Shown: positions 37,507 through 46,543 of the stretch, piece by piece | Numbering within the stretch: the stretch's first letter is position 1 | Layout: every line of letters starts with the position of its first letter | Origin: Halotia branconii CENA392 | Lineage (GTDB): Bacteria; Cyanobacteriota; Cyanobacteriia; Cyanobacteriales; Nostocaceae | Assembly (NCBI RefSeq): GCF_029953635.1 | Contig: NZ_CP124543.1 | Location: 5,249,455-5,313,454, forward strand | Direction: 5' to 3' | Length of the DNA stretch: 64,000 nucleotides | Position numbers and translations under genes: made by a program | Notes under the pieces: generated by a model | The model's database searches: none | Seen by the model: only the letters and a program-made list of their open reading frames with translations | Told to the model about the DNA's origin: nothing

Positions 37507-37998
37507 CTAGTTTTTTTTCCAGGCTTCTTGCTCAAAATGATCGCTTTTAGTGTGAGACGGGCGAGGTACTCTGAGTCTAAAAGTCATCTGCCGTAATATC
37601 TCCCATCCCCTCTGTCGGCTGATCTGATTTCCTGTGACTTCAGTTAGCCAGTCTGCTACCTTTCGACCGTTCCATAGCCCTCCATCTGGTGCTTTCTCTT
37701 GTAATGCCTGCCATAACTGTGCTTGTTGCATATCATCCACTACAGGCTGTTTACCTTGGTTTAACTGCCTGCGATCGCCTAAGTATCCCACTCCAAATTC
37801 GTTGTATCTTTTTACCAATCCGTATATCCATGTTTTGCTGTAGCCTGTTATTTCCTCTACTTCTTCCGTTTTTTTACCTTGTGCTACTAACCAAATAATC
37901 TGGTACTGACGGCTTTCTATGCCATCTTTAGCTTGACGATAACGTTTTTCTAGCTCTTCAATACTTAAATGTTTGGCTACACTAATTCGTTTTGGCAT
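37507..37998 (-). CDS. IS630 transposase, HTH part (orfA)
   Basis: The 163-residue DNA-binding part with two helix-turn-helix segments: TEEVEEITGYSKTWIYGLVKRYNE (about residues 52-75) and a second winged helix (DWLTEVTGNQISRQRGWEILRQM). It stops just after an A8 run that permits a shift into the DDE frame. It binds the terminal repeats. Confidence 0.85.
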   Translation of the reverse strand: MPKRISVAKHLSIEELEKRYRQAKDGIESRQYQIIWLVAQGKKTEEVEEITGYSKTWIYGLVKRYNEFGVGYLGDRRQLNQGKQPVVDDMQQAQLWQALQEKAPDGGLWNGRKVADWLTEVTGNQISRQRGWEILRQMTFRLRVPRPSHTKSDHFEQEAWKKN

Positions 37999-38022
37999 GA
38001 CTCATCTTTGCGCTCCCTGCTT

Positions 38023-38277
38023 TTATCGTAAGCGATTATCCGGACATGATATCATCTGGTCATTTTCAATATCACCCAAGTAACGATGTACTTCATTACA
38101 AACAGTGTGCTGAAAAAAAGGTTGCACAAAACTCGACTCCTCTAGCACGAAATTTCTACGATAAAGCCCAACACGCCTGAAAAATATCTCACTTTTAGTG
38201 ACAAGCACTTGAAACTCAGGGTGTGCAGACAACTGGAAGAAAGTTGCCACCCTTTCTTCTAACTTGGAGCAAATCAC
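38023..38277 (-). pseudogene. Unidentified fragment beside IS630
   Basis: An 84-codon minus-strand frame (SKLEERVATFFQLSAHPEFQ, VHRYLGDIENDQ) is interrupted by the IS630 end. It looks protein-like but has no recognisable motif. It is probably part of the gene damaged by the insertion, though it overlaps the start of the excisionase-like frame on the other strand and could be antisense noise. Confidence 0.3.
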
Positions 38278-38305
38278 TATGGACGTGAAAGGTAAAGAAG
38301 TTTTT

Positions 38306-38569
38306 ATGAGTTTTACATTTTGTAATAAGCACGTTCTTGCACAAAGGCTTGGATACAGTCCTCACACTTTGAAAGCAATCCGGCAACGTGGTGATTGGCT
38401 CGAAGGAATTCATTACATCAGGCCTAATGGCAACTCAAGGGTCATTCGATATAATCTTGACCTGTGCTTGAATTGGTTTGCTAATCAAAATAATCCAAAT
38501 GCTCATCACAAAGAAATTGAGCGTTATTTGATGAGTTTGGAAGGTGAAAAACGGCGAAAATCAAGGTAA
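38306..38569 (+). CDS. Small helix-turn-helix protein, excisionase-like
   Basis: From ATG 38306, 87 residues: a single N-terminal HTH (KHVLAQRLGYSPHTLKAIRQRGDWLEGIHY) and a basic C-terminus (GEKRRKSR). Resembles the small DNA-binding proteins that precede replication or integrase genes on cyanobacterial plasmids. The longer frame from 38264 adds 14 implausible residues. Together with the DUF3854 gene it suggests plasmid-derived DNA here. Confidence 0.6.
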   Translation: MSFTFCNKHVLAQRLGYSPHTLKAIRQRGDWLEGIHYIRPNGNSRVIRYNLDLCLNWFANQNNPNAHHKEIERYLMSLEGEKRRKSR

Positions 38570-39053
38570 GAATTTGAGATACCTTCAAAAAGCACAGATA
38601 TCTAAAAACAGCAGATTCAGCATAGTGCAAAAAGTATTCTCTCCAAAATGCTTGACTATACAATAACTATGCAACGCTGGCCAAAGCAATAAAAAAGCGA
38701 TCGCTGTTCATATCAGTTATCGCCAAACTACAAAAAATCTCTTTTGTGCATAATTTTACCAGCAATGGCAGAAATCCGGCTCAGGAAATTCTACAGGATT
38801 TAAGACTAGTATCGAAAAATGAATGGGACATTATTCTCACTTAGAAATAATGCAGAATCCCTGAGCAATAATTAACAAATAATTGTCTTGATACTGCCTA
38901 AATCTTAAATAGATGTTGACATTAAGAACTTCAAGTTTCTGACATTAGCAACAAAGTTTTGGCAGATGAAATAAACCATTTTCTAGCACAAAAATACTTG
39001 TGTTAGAAAACCTGCTGATGATTTTGTAACCAACGCAAACATAGCCAGCAATT
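38570..39053. other. Spacer without recognised features
   Basis: 484 bases between the HTH gene and the replication-type gene. AT-rich; no gene, tracrRNA-like anti-repeat or terminal repeat is recognised here. Confidence 0.5.
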
Positions 39054-39110
39054 ATGGAGCGGCGACATAATGTCGTCCTCTTCATGCTGGGACAACATTT
39101 GGAGTTGATT

Positions 39111-40253
39111 ATGAACGCTACAAATATCAATAAATTTTCGGAAAATTCTAAATTAATAGAAAAACATTGGCAAGAATGGGTAATTAATTCAAGTGTGGAC
39201 GAAACTCTAACCTGCTTAAATGTTCTTTCTCTACATGGTGCAATCAGCTACGAATATTTACTGTATGCCCTACCACAAACTGCTAGACGTAATGATGGGC
39301 GCTTACGAAACAAGTATCTAAAACAATATGCCCATATCGAAGCAGGAGGATGGTGGGTCAGTGGACTTGACCCATTAAATAATTGGTTACCAATGGATTG
39401 GGGTAGATTTAAACCAGACTACCCCAGACAGGAATGGGATACAAACACAAACACCCAGAAGTCTACCAAAAAGATTGTCAAATATGAATCGCCTCCCAAA
39501 ACACCAAATCGTGTTACTTATTTGAGAGTGCCATTGCATACTTGGCAAATGCTAGCAAGGCGTTATAACGTTCCCATGCCTCAGGATATTACCATTACTG
39601 AAGAAGGAGAAGCTTTAGGATTTTGGGCTTGGGTAGTAGCACACAGAGAAATTCCTATTATTCTTACTGAGGGTGAAAAGAAAGCAGGTTGTCTTTTAAC
39701 GCTGGGGTTTGTTGCTATCGGCTTACCAGGAATTTGGAACGGAAGAGTAGGGAAAGAAGACTTTGAAAAACTACATCCTGATTTAATACCACTAGCGCAA
39801 AGGGAACGCAAGTTTGTCATCCTATTCGACTACGAAACCAAATCCAAAACTAAACAACAAATTTTTCAAGCCACCCATCGCACCTGTAAAACTATTTTGA
39901 GGCAAGGTTGTCAAAGTGAAGTTGCTGTGCTGCCAGGGCCAGAAAAAGGTATTGATGACTGGGTTCTAGCTCTTGGTAAAAAAGCTGATAATTCTGTCAC
40001 TACTCTGATTGCTGATGCCCTCACTGTTACGGATTATCAAAAATCATTTTTTGTTCTACCAAACAGAGGAATTTATAAATATAAACCTGATGAAACAGTC
40101 AATAGCCGCTACTTATCGCAGGTAATTAGCGTACTGCCTAGAACAGGCTTAGTTGGCTTAATTTCTGATATGGGTACTGGAAAAACAGAATTGACATTTT
40201 TGTTCGGCTCTTGCTTGAATTTCACTGTTGACCTGCTCTCGTATATCGCCTAA
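39111..40253 (+). pseudogene. DUF3854 plasmid replication-type protein, truncated after its Walker A
   Basis: From ATG 39111 the 380 residues contain the DUF3854 TOPRIM-like part (IILTEGEKKAGCLLTLGFVAIGLPGIWNG) and then reach the start of a helicase P-loop: LISDMGTGKTE. In complete proteins of this family a large ATPase domain follows. Here the frame runs after about 40,194 into antisense of cas12k and stops at 40,253. So the gene is cut at the junction and its last 19 or so residues are spurious. Such proteins are typical of cyanobacterial plasmids and islands. Confidence 0.75.
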
Positions 40254-41924
40254 TTTAGGAACGACTATGCTACCAGCAGAGTATGTTTGAGCAAGGGCGA
40301 CAATTTTTTTAGCTATTAATCTATCTATATACTGTCCTAGCTCAGATTCTTCAAATGGGTTTGGTGAAGCAGAGATTTGGGCTATTTTGCGTTTGTGAGA
40401 TAAAGTTTGTTTTTCTCTTTGCTGTCTGTTTAACAGTTTGTAATTATCCCCAAGTAGCTGTTTGATGCTTTGATAGGTAATAACTTTGTCTGTAATACCG
40501 TCTACTACTGCTACTGTTGCAGGTTGTTTTAGACCAAGGCTAACACCTACCAAAATATGAGATTTACCTTTGTACAAAGGTTGACTCGGACGAGGAAAGG
40601 AGTTATTGATTCTAGATAGTGTTGAGTTTTTCTGCTTGATAAATCGTTCTTGTTTGGAGTTGAGATTACCTTTGGCTTCGGTTCTAGTGATGATTTTGGC
40701 GATTTCTTCTGCTCTTTCTTGCTTTACTTGTTCTGTACCTTCATCTGTCCAAAGGCGGGTATCCACACAACAATAGAGAATTAGACTGTGAACATTCCAG
40801 GGTTCGCCCTTTCCTTCCCCTTCTTGCCAAGCAATACGACCACTACGAAGAGTGAACAAACTGCTGGAATGCTGATTTTTACTGTTGCGTTTGATTTGTT
40901 GATCTTCTAAAAAGCGTTTAAACCAATGTAGCTGCCTATTATCGCAATACACTTCAAAGGTATGCTCGCTGATTCCGTTGAATTTTACACAAATGCGTCC
41001 TTTTTGGTTTTTAAACCAAGTCATCTCTCCACTGCCTTCGTAAGCTACTGGGAACGGTACAGAACTAGATTGTCTCAAAAGGCTGTTTTGCCAAGATTTC
41101 GCCTCGGTTTCGTTTTCAGGGACGTTATATGTAGCAGTGAAGAGTGTTTGCAACCACTTAGTATTAGTTAAATCTCGACCTTTGGGAATTCGTGCTTCTA
41201 ATTGCTCTTTTATTCGTTCAATCTGAATCTCAAGTTTACGGCGGCGTTGAGTAAACTTTTCACAGTCTTCTTCTTGATCGGTGACTTCGCAGGCATTTTT
41301 GAGTAAATAGCTAATGGTACAACGAGTCAGGATATCTTCGGTATTGCGGTAAATTTCAAATAAGGTGTTAAATACATAGCGATCGCTTGTTTGAGGTGCG
41401 TGCTTCACATCATCAGTCTGTGAAAGTGCAGATTTTTTACTCTTTTTGACTTTGCTACTTTTGGGTTGTTGAGTGTCAATTGTATCGACTGGAGCAATTT
41501 GAGCCAAAATTTCAGTTGCTTTGGTGCGAATTTCATCCAAGGATGCACCACAGGTTTTGACTAATTCAGCATCACTTTTGAGCATTTCCAGCCAGTAGGT
41601 TTTACTGTCCAGTTGGGACTGCAACCGCTTCATTAAGGCGAGCCACGATTTATAAGCGTAATTCACCAATGCGATCGCACTGGCATAAAACCGAGAAGGT
41701 TGACCACTGTAGCGCGAGTCAGTTTTGAGTGTCAGACATAGTTGCTTGACGATATCAGCAGGGATTTTAGCTTTTTGTCGCCAATTTTCAAGGTCTGGGT
41801 GATGACCCAATTGTTGGAGTAACTCCTTAATCAAAGGCGTGTTATGCTCTGCCATTAACTTCCATAAGTATTGGCGGGTAGATGCACTGGCTACCAAACG
41901 GCACTGAATCGTGATTTGGCTCAT
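40158..41924 (-). pseudogene. cas12k: Cas12k, C-terminally truncated
   Basis: The RNA-guided target-recognition protein of V-K CASTs. From MSQITIQCRLVAS (ATG 41924; the ATG five codons upstream overlaps the operator) the sequence shows the Cas12k N-domain (FYASAIALVNYAYKSWLALM), KGRDLTNTKWLQTL, NQKGRICVKFNG, NRQLHWFKRFLEDQQ, LILYCCVDTRLWT and the RuvC-like GVSLGLKQPATVAVVD, up to SEIQARAEQKC. Normal proteins have about 640 residues; about 70-75 C-terminal residues are lost, replaced by 11 unrelated ones (QFCFSSTHIRN). The junction with a replication gene lies near 40,195. tracrRNA, which normally follows, is missing too. Cas12k normally lacks a nuclease site, but targeting should fail here. 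Confidence 0.9.
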
Positions 41925-41936
41925 GGCAGTTTTAAA

Positions 41937-41964
41937 CATATATGGTTTAATAATAACATATATG
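41937..41964. promoter_or_regulatory. Twin CATATATG palindromes, probable CvkR operator
   Basis: CATATATG occurs at 41937-41944 and 41957-41964, 20 bp apart (two helical turns), between the divergent starts of cas12k and cvkR. In Anabaena the MerR-type CvkR is known to repress cas12k from this region. Whether these exact palindromes bind it is inference. Confidence 0.6.
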
Positions 41965-41995
41965 TCTTATAAATAGCCATGTGTAAAATTATTTC

Positions 41996-42448
41996 ATGCA
42001 GGAGACATTTTTTACGAGCAAACAAGCGGCTGAAATCACAGGTTGTACCCTGCGTCAGCTCCAGTACTGGCGAGAGAAGGGGGTGATTGTTCCTGTTATC
42101 AGTGAAACAGGAACTGGACGTAGTATTTATTACTCAAAAGCCAATTTGGTGGAATTGGCTGTGATGGTATATTTTTTGTCAGCTGGGTTGAGTTTTGATT
42201 TGGCTGGTGAAACGGTCAAAACCCTGAAAGACAAGGAACCTGAGTTATTTAAATCTGGTGAGGGCAAGCGTTTTATGTTGTTGGGAGCAGTGGCAGAAAA
42301 AGCTGCCAAGGGAGGAACAGGGCTGATGCTTTCCCTTGTGGAGTTTGACCGAGAAAAAGCGATCGCTTCCTTAGTTGAAGGTAAGCCTGTAATTCCCGTA
42401 TGGTTAGATCGGATTTATCAGCTGATATCAACTAGGCTGGTGGGCTAA
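41996..42448 (+). CDS. cvkR: CvkR, MerR-type repressor of the CAST
   Basis: A 150-residue MerR-family regulator: N-terminal winged helix (FTSKQAAEITGCTLRQLQYWREKGVIVPV) with the signature R-Q-L-Q-Y-W-R-E-K-G, and a C-terminal domain lacking ligand-binding Cys. It is divergent from cas12k with 71 bp between starts, the arrangement known for CvkR (alr3614 type) in Anabaena V-K systems, where it represses cas12k and tnsB. The frame is intact. Confidence 0.87.
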   Translation: MQETFFTSKQAAEITGCTLRQLQYWREKGVIVPVISETGTGRSIYYSKANLVELAVMVYFLSAGLSFDLAGETVKTLKDKEPELFKSGEGKRFMLLGAVAEKAAKGGTGLMLSLVEFDREKAIASLVEGKPVIPVWLDRIYQLISTRLVG

Positions 42449-42450
42449 TT

Positions 42451-43647
42451 TTAAATGTTGATGATGTCATCATCATGAATGCTACCATCAGGCATTGTTG
42501 CTCCCCCTAAATATGCATCATCTAGATCAACACCACTAAGATCAATACCAAAAAGGTCAGCATACTTAAGGTCAGCACATTTAAGTTGAGCGCGACTCAA
42601 GTTAGCACCCCTAAGAATAGCACTCCTCAAATTCACACCACTGAGGTCAGCATTACTCAAATTGATACCACTTAAGTTACAACCACCTAAGTTACAATCT
42701 CTCAAATTAGCACCCACCAAGTATGTATCATCAAGGTTGGCACTGCTAAGGTCAGTTAAGCTTAAGTTGGCATGGTTGAGGTTAGTACTGCTGAGGTTAG
42801 TTTTTTTAAGGTCAGCATGACTAAGGTTGGCACTACTAAGGTCAGTTTGAGTCAGATTCGCATCATTAAGGTTAGCACTGCTGATGTCAGCATCTATTAA
42901 GCAATTTGCTTCTAGTTCAGCACCACTGAGATTAGCGTTAATTAACTTTGCTTCACGCAGGTCTACCCACCTTAAGTCAGCTTTCTTGAGTTCGGCATCA
43001 GTCAAGTCTACTTTCCTCAGATTTGCTCTTAGTATTTGTGCGTTATTTAACTTTGCGGACTTTAATACTGCTCCGCTTAAGTTTGCCCATCTCATCTCAC
43101 TTTTTTGCAGGTAAGCTCCACTCAAGTCTGCATCAGTTAGTTCTGTATAGGCAAGCTTGGCTGCTTGCAAATTTGCTTCACCAAGCTTTGCAGTTCTCAA
43201 AGTTGCTTTGTTCAGTATTGCCCCTTCTAAATCTGTTTCTCTCAAGTCCGCTTTATCTAAATTTGCATTGGTTAGGTTTGCCTTGCGAAATATAACTTTA
43301 CGAAGTATTGCCCCAGTCAGATTTAAGTCTGTTAGGCACAATCCACTAAGATTAGCTTCACTTAGGTCTACTCCAGGAAAATCCCTCTCTCCGGCTGCAT
43401 ATCGTTTAAGAAACTCCGAATCTAGCATTCGCTTTGAAGAAACTGCTTCCAAGGGAAAAAGTTCACATAAGTCGCAGCCAAAGTAGTCGCACAACACCTC
43501 AGCTGTGTTGCAGTCAATCCGGTCAAACTCTTCTTTGTAAAGCCTGCTAATGGCATTGATACTCAGACCTGTCTCCTTTGCTAGTTGGTACTGGGACAGA
43601 TCTTGTTTTTCCATCAGATTCTTTAAATTACAGCGAATTTTTTTCAT
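42451..43647 (-). CDS. HTH-pentapeptide repeat protein
   Basis: A 398-residue fusion. Residues 1-62 are an XRE-type helix-turn-helix (LMEKQDLSQYQLAKETGLSINAISRLYKEE). From about 85 to 385 runs an A(D/N)LxX pentapeptide repeat helix (ANLSGL, ANLTNANLDKADLRE and so on, about 55 units), forming a right-handed quadrilateral beta-helix. Pentapeptide proteins can mimic DNA; with an XRE domain it could be a regulator or DNA-mimic anti-defence or defence factor. That is inference. It ends two bases after cvkR, convergently. Confidence 0.85.
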   Translation of the reverse strand: MKKIRCNLKNLMEKQDLSQYQLAKETGLSINAISRLYKEEFDRIDCNTAEVLCDYFGCDLCELFPLEAVSSKRMLDSEFLKRYAAGERDFPGVDLSEANLSGLCLTDLNLTGAILRKVIFRKANLTNANLDKADLRETDLEGAILNKATLRTAKLGEANLQAAKLAYTELTDADLSGAYLQKSEMRWANLSGAVLKSAKLNNAQILRANLRKVDLTDAELKKADLRWVDLREAKLINANLSGAELEANCLIDADISSANLNDANLTQTDLSSANLSHADLKKTNLSSTNLNHANLSLTDLSSANLDDTYLVGANLRDCNLGGCNLSGINLSNADLSGVNLRSAILRGANLSRAQLKCADLKYADLFGIDLSGVDLDDAYLGGATMPDGSIHDDDIINI

Positions 43648-43762
43648 GATACCCGATGTTGCCGTTTACAGGTGAAAAAGAGTATAATTTTTGCTAACGC
43701 TATTGAAATGTAATCACGCTAGTGGATATATAGTAGCGTTAGTAGTATACGAAAGCAAGTAT

Positions 43763-45967
43763 ATGCCTAATTATTCTGAAACACTTGGGATGATGGAAAT
43801 TTCTATTCAAGCAAATGACTCAAGCCAATTATGGTTCCCGGTAATTGGTGAAGAAACACAAGCTTTGCTTAACCACCTCGGTCTTCCTGACGAAGAGAGC
43901 CGAACAAGGATACAGAACGAGGCAATCGAAGTAATACGGCGATGTGTACCACCAGTATCGCTCAGTGGTAGTAAGACAGGATTGGTCACTGGATATGTAC
44001 AAAGTGGTAAAACAATGTCTTTTACAACAGTCGCAGCTTTAGCCTGTGACAATGGCTACCGAATGGTAATTGTAATTGGAGGTACCAAAACCAACCTATT
44101 TAAGCAGTCTAACGACAGATTGAAAAAAGATTTGCGTTTAGATACGCGCAGCGATCGCAAATGGAAGTATTTTGAAAATCCACGAGGTGACAAACGACAA
44201 AATATTCAGAGTACTCTGGACACATGGCATGACCCCTCAGTACCAGAAGACGAGAGGCAGATAGCACTCTTAACAGTGATGAAGCAGAGCGATCACCTGC
44301 AACACTTAAACAAGCTGCTTGGCAATATGAATCTGGAAGGAGTACCTGTACTAATAATTGATGATGAAGCAGACCAAGCAGGACTGAATAACAAAGTCAA
44401 TCAAGGAGCGATGAGTACAATTTATCGTCACCTGATTGAGCTTCGACAACTGCTTCCTCACCATTCTTTCTTGCAATATACTGCAACACCACAAGCTCCA
44501 TTGTTAATAAATATTGTTGATGTGCTTTCGCCAGACTTTGCTGAAGTGCTGACCCCTGGTACGGACTATTCCGGGGGTAAAGAGTTTTTCTTAGATAATC
44601 CAATATTAATCAAAACTATTCCAAGTTACGAAATTCCTACTCAGGATAATCAAATTATCGATCCTCCTGAAACGTTCTTGTTTGCCATGATGCTTTTTTA
44701 CCTGGGAGTCGCTGCTGGTTATCTCAGGGATAAAGGTAGAGGTAATCGCTCCATGATGGTTCACCCGTCACAAAAAATTGCACCTCATGGAGAGTACTTT
44801 TTTTGGGCTAGACAGATAAACAATCAATGGAAAAAAACTTTAGATGCAAATGATCCAGCCCGCATAAACTTATTGGCATCTTTTAATAAAGCCTACCAAG
44901 ACTTAGTGAAAACCGTAACGGACTTACCGTCGTTTGACGAACTTGTTAAGGTTCTTCCTAGAGCAATTAATCAGACAAACATTCAACAGGTAAATACAGC
45001 TGGAGGAAAAACACCGACAATTGATTGGAAAAATGAATATGCTCACATCCTCGTCGGTGGACAAGCAATGGATCGAGGCTTTACAGTCGAAGGATTGACA
45101 GTAACATATATGCCTAGAGATGCTGGTGTTGGAAATGCAGATACTATACAGCAGAGAGCGCGTTTTTTTGGATATAAACGTTCATATTTAGGATACTGTC
45201 GTGTTTTTTTGGAACAGGATGTAAAAGATGCTTTTACAACATATGTAGAGCATGAAGAGTATATACGCCAACAGTTGAAAACATATCGAGGCAAGCCGCT
45301 GTCAGAGTGGAAGCGTGCCTTTTTCTTAGATAATCCTCTCAGCAGTCCAACTAGAGGTAATGTTCTGGATTTACCCTTACTTAGAGGCGGATTTGGCAGT
45401 GATTGGTATGTACCGAACTACCCTCATGACTCAGATGAAGACGTTATTAATAAAAACCAAGTGGTTGTAGATACATTTTGGTCACAGTTAACAGCTTTGA
45501 ATGAAAAGAATTTTGGAAAAATATCAGTTAACAAGCATTTATTTGCAACTGATATTTCCCTCAGAGATACATTTGAACAACTGATCATCAAGTTCCGTAC
45601 AACGCATCCCAGCGATTCACAGCGATTTACTGGGCTTATGCTACAGGTACAGCGTTACTTGGAAAAAAATCCAGATGAACTCTGTGATATCTACCTCATG
45701 GACAAAGGGAACCTACGCTTAAGAACTATCACTAAAAATAAAGGTACATTGAACCTGTTTCAAGGGAGAAATTCTAAAGATCCAGACAAATATCCAGGCG
45801 ATCAAAAGATTAGGGTTGAGGATAAAATAACCATTCAAATCCACAAACTTAATCTTTATGTGGAAGCAGAGGGAAGAGATATTGCCAATATGTCTGTCAT
45901 TGCTATATGGGTTCCTCAAAAAATGGATTGTCAGTGGATTAGCCAAAATCAAGGGAATGTAGTGTAA
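43763..45967 (+). CDS. Z1-domain ATPase-like protein
   Basis: A 734-residue protein from ATG 43763 (the upstream TTG adds 24 residues). It has a helicase-like core: P-loop variant GYVQSGKTMSF near residue 75, VLIIDDEADQAG (Walker B with a DEAD-like DDEAD) near 190, QYTATPQAP motif III near 230, then the Z1 signature HILVGGQAMDRGFTVEGLTVTYMPR and DTIQQRARFFGYK near 440-470. Z1 ATPases occur in conflict systems with MORC ATPases and nucleases (MZE-type operons); here no such partner is adjacent, so it stands as a lone CAST cargo gene. Its stop is followed by a terminator. Confidence 0.85.
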   Translation: MPNYSETLGMMEISIQANDSSQLWFPVIGEETQALLNHLGLPDEESRTRIQNEAIEVIRRCVPPVSLSGSKTGLVTGYVQSGKTMSFTTVAALACDNGYRMVIVIGGTKTNLFKQSNDRLKKDLRLDTRSDRKWKYFENPRGDKRQNIQSTLDTWHDPSVPEDERQIALLTVMKQSDHLQHLNKLLGNMNLEGVPVLIIDDEADQAGLNNKVNQGAMSTIYRHLIELRQLLPHHSFLQYTATPQAPLLINIVDVLSPDFAEVLTPGTDYSGGKEFFLDNPILIKTIPSYEIPTQDNQIIDPPETFLFAMMLFYLGVAAGYLRDKGRGNRSMMVHPSQKIAPHGEYFFWARQINNQWKKTLDANDPARINLLASFNKAYQDLVKTVTDLPSFDELVKVLPRAINQTNIQQVNTAGGKTPTIDWKNEYAHILVGGQAMDRGFTVEGLTVTYMPRDAGVGNADTIQQRARFFGYKRSYLGYCRVFLEQDVKDAFTTYVEHEEYIRQQLKTYRGKPLSEWKRAFFLDNPLSSPTRGNVLDLPLLRGGFGSDWYVPNYPHDSDEDVINKNQVVVDTFWSQLTALNEKNFGKISVNKHLFATDISLRDTFEQLIIKFRTTHPSDSQRFTGLMLQVQRYLEKNPDELCDIYLMDKGNLRLRTITKNKGTLNLFQGRNSKDPDKYPGDQKIRVEDKITIQIHKLNLYVEAEGRDIANMSVIAIWVPQKMDCQWISQNQGNVV

Positions 45968-45999
45968 AAGCACCTTTTAGTCCAGAATTCAAAGTTTGT

Positions 46000-46027
46000 A
46001 GCCCGGTGTATATTATCGGGCTTTTTA
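46000..46027 (+). terminator. Terminator between Z1 gene and tniQ
   Basis: Hairpin AGCCCG...CGGGCT (11-nt loop) followed by CTTTTTATTT. Serves the Z1 gene; the tniQ stop lies just beyond it on the other strand. Confidence 0.75.
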
Positions 46028-46543
46028 TTTCAAAATTATAGAAATACCTTTCTGCGACTTCATCATTCCCCCAAATGCCAGAAAACACCTCTGACACCAA
46101 CCATCTACCCATAAAGCCGGAACCTTAAACCTCGCTCCACAATTAGGACACTCTGACAATAACCTTAACTGATGCTGCTTACACCCTTGCGTTACCTTCA
46201 ACTGCCACTCAATTTTGTGACAAGGCGACTCGGCATAACAAGCTGCACATAATCGAATTGGCTCCATCTTCATCCCCACCCCAGCAGGTGGTAACATCTG
46301 CTCTAATCTATCAGCCTCAACTCCCACCACAATAGCCAACGCTTCCAACTGTTGCCGAGAAGGAGGCGGATTAAAGCGAAACTTTTCCCATCGTGCAACA
46401 GCACCCCCAAGTCCCGCCGCTTTACCTAACCCAGTAGGCGTTAATTCATTCGCTCGTCGAAACCGCCCCAAAAAATGGCTCAAACTTTCGCCCTGATATG
46501 GTTCCACTCGAAACACCCAGGGTTGGATATCTTCGGCTTTCAT
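46025..46543 (-). CDS. tniQ: TniQ of the V-K CAST
   Basis: A 172-residue TniQ, the adaptor bridging Cas12k and TnsC. It shows GESLSHFLGRFRRANELTPTGL, VARWEKFRFNPPPSRQQLEALA, LEQMLPPAGVGM and zinc ribbons (CAACYAESPCHKIEW...C-x2-H; CPNCGARF...C-x2-C). Length equals the usual 165-175. Its ATG overlaps the ancestral tnsC stop (TAATG), so it remains coupled to the broken tnsC. No damage seen. Confidence 0.92.
   Translation of the reverse strand: MKAEDIQPWVFRVEPYQGESLSHFLGRFRRANELTPTGLGKAAGLGGAVARWEKFRFNPPPSRQQLEALAIVVGVEADRLEQMLPPAGVGMKMEPIRLCAACYAESPCHKIEWQLKVTQGCKQHQLRLLSECPNCGARFKVPALWVDGWCQRCFLAFGGMMKSQKGISIILK

Larger units (their letters stand above)
36914..38049 (-). mobile_element. IS630 family element
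   Basis: A 1,136-bp element bounded by TCATGTCCGGATAATC and its complement GATTATCCGGACATGA, each next to TA; the outer flanks are also TCA on both sides. The two open frames inside together make one transposase. It interrupts a transposase-like relic. Confidence 0.9.
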
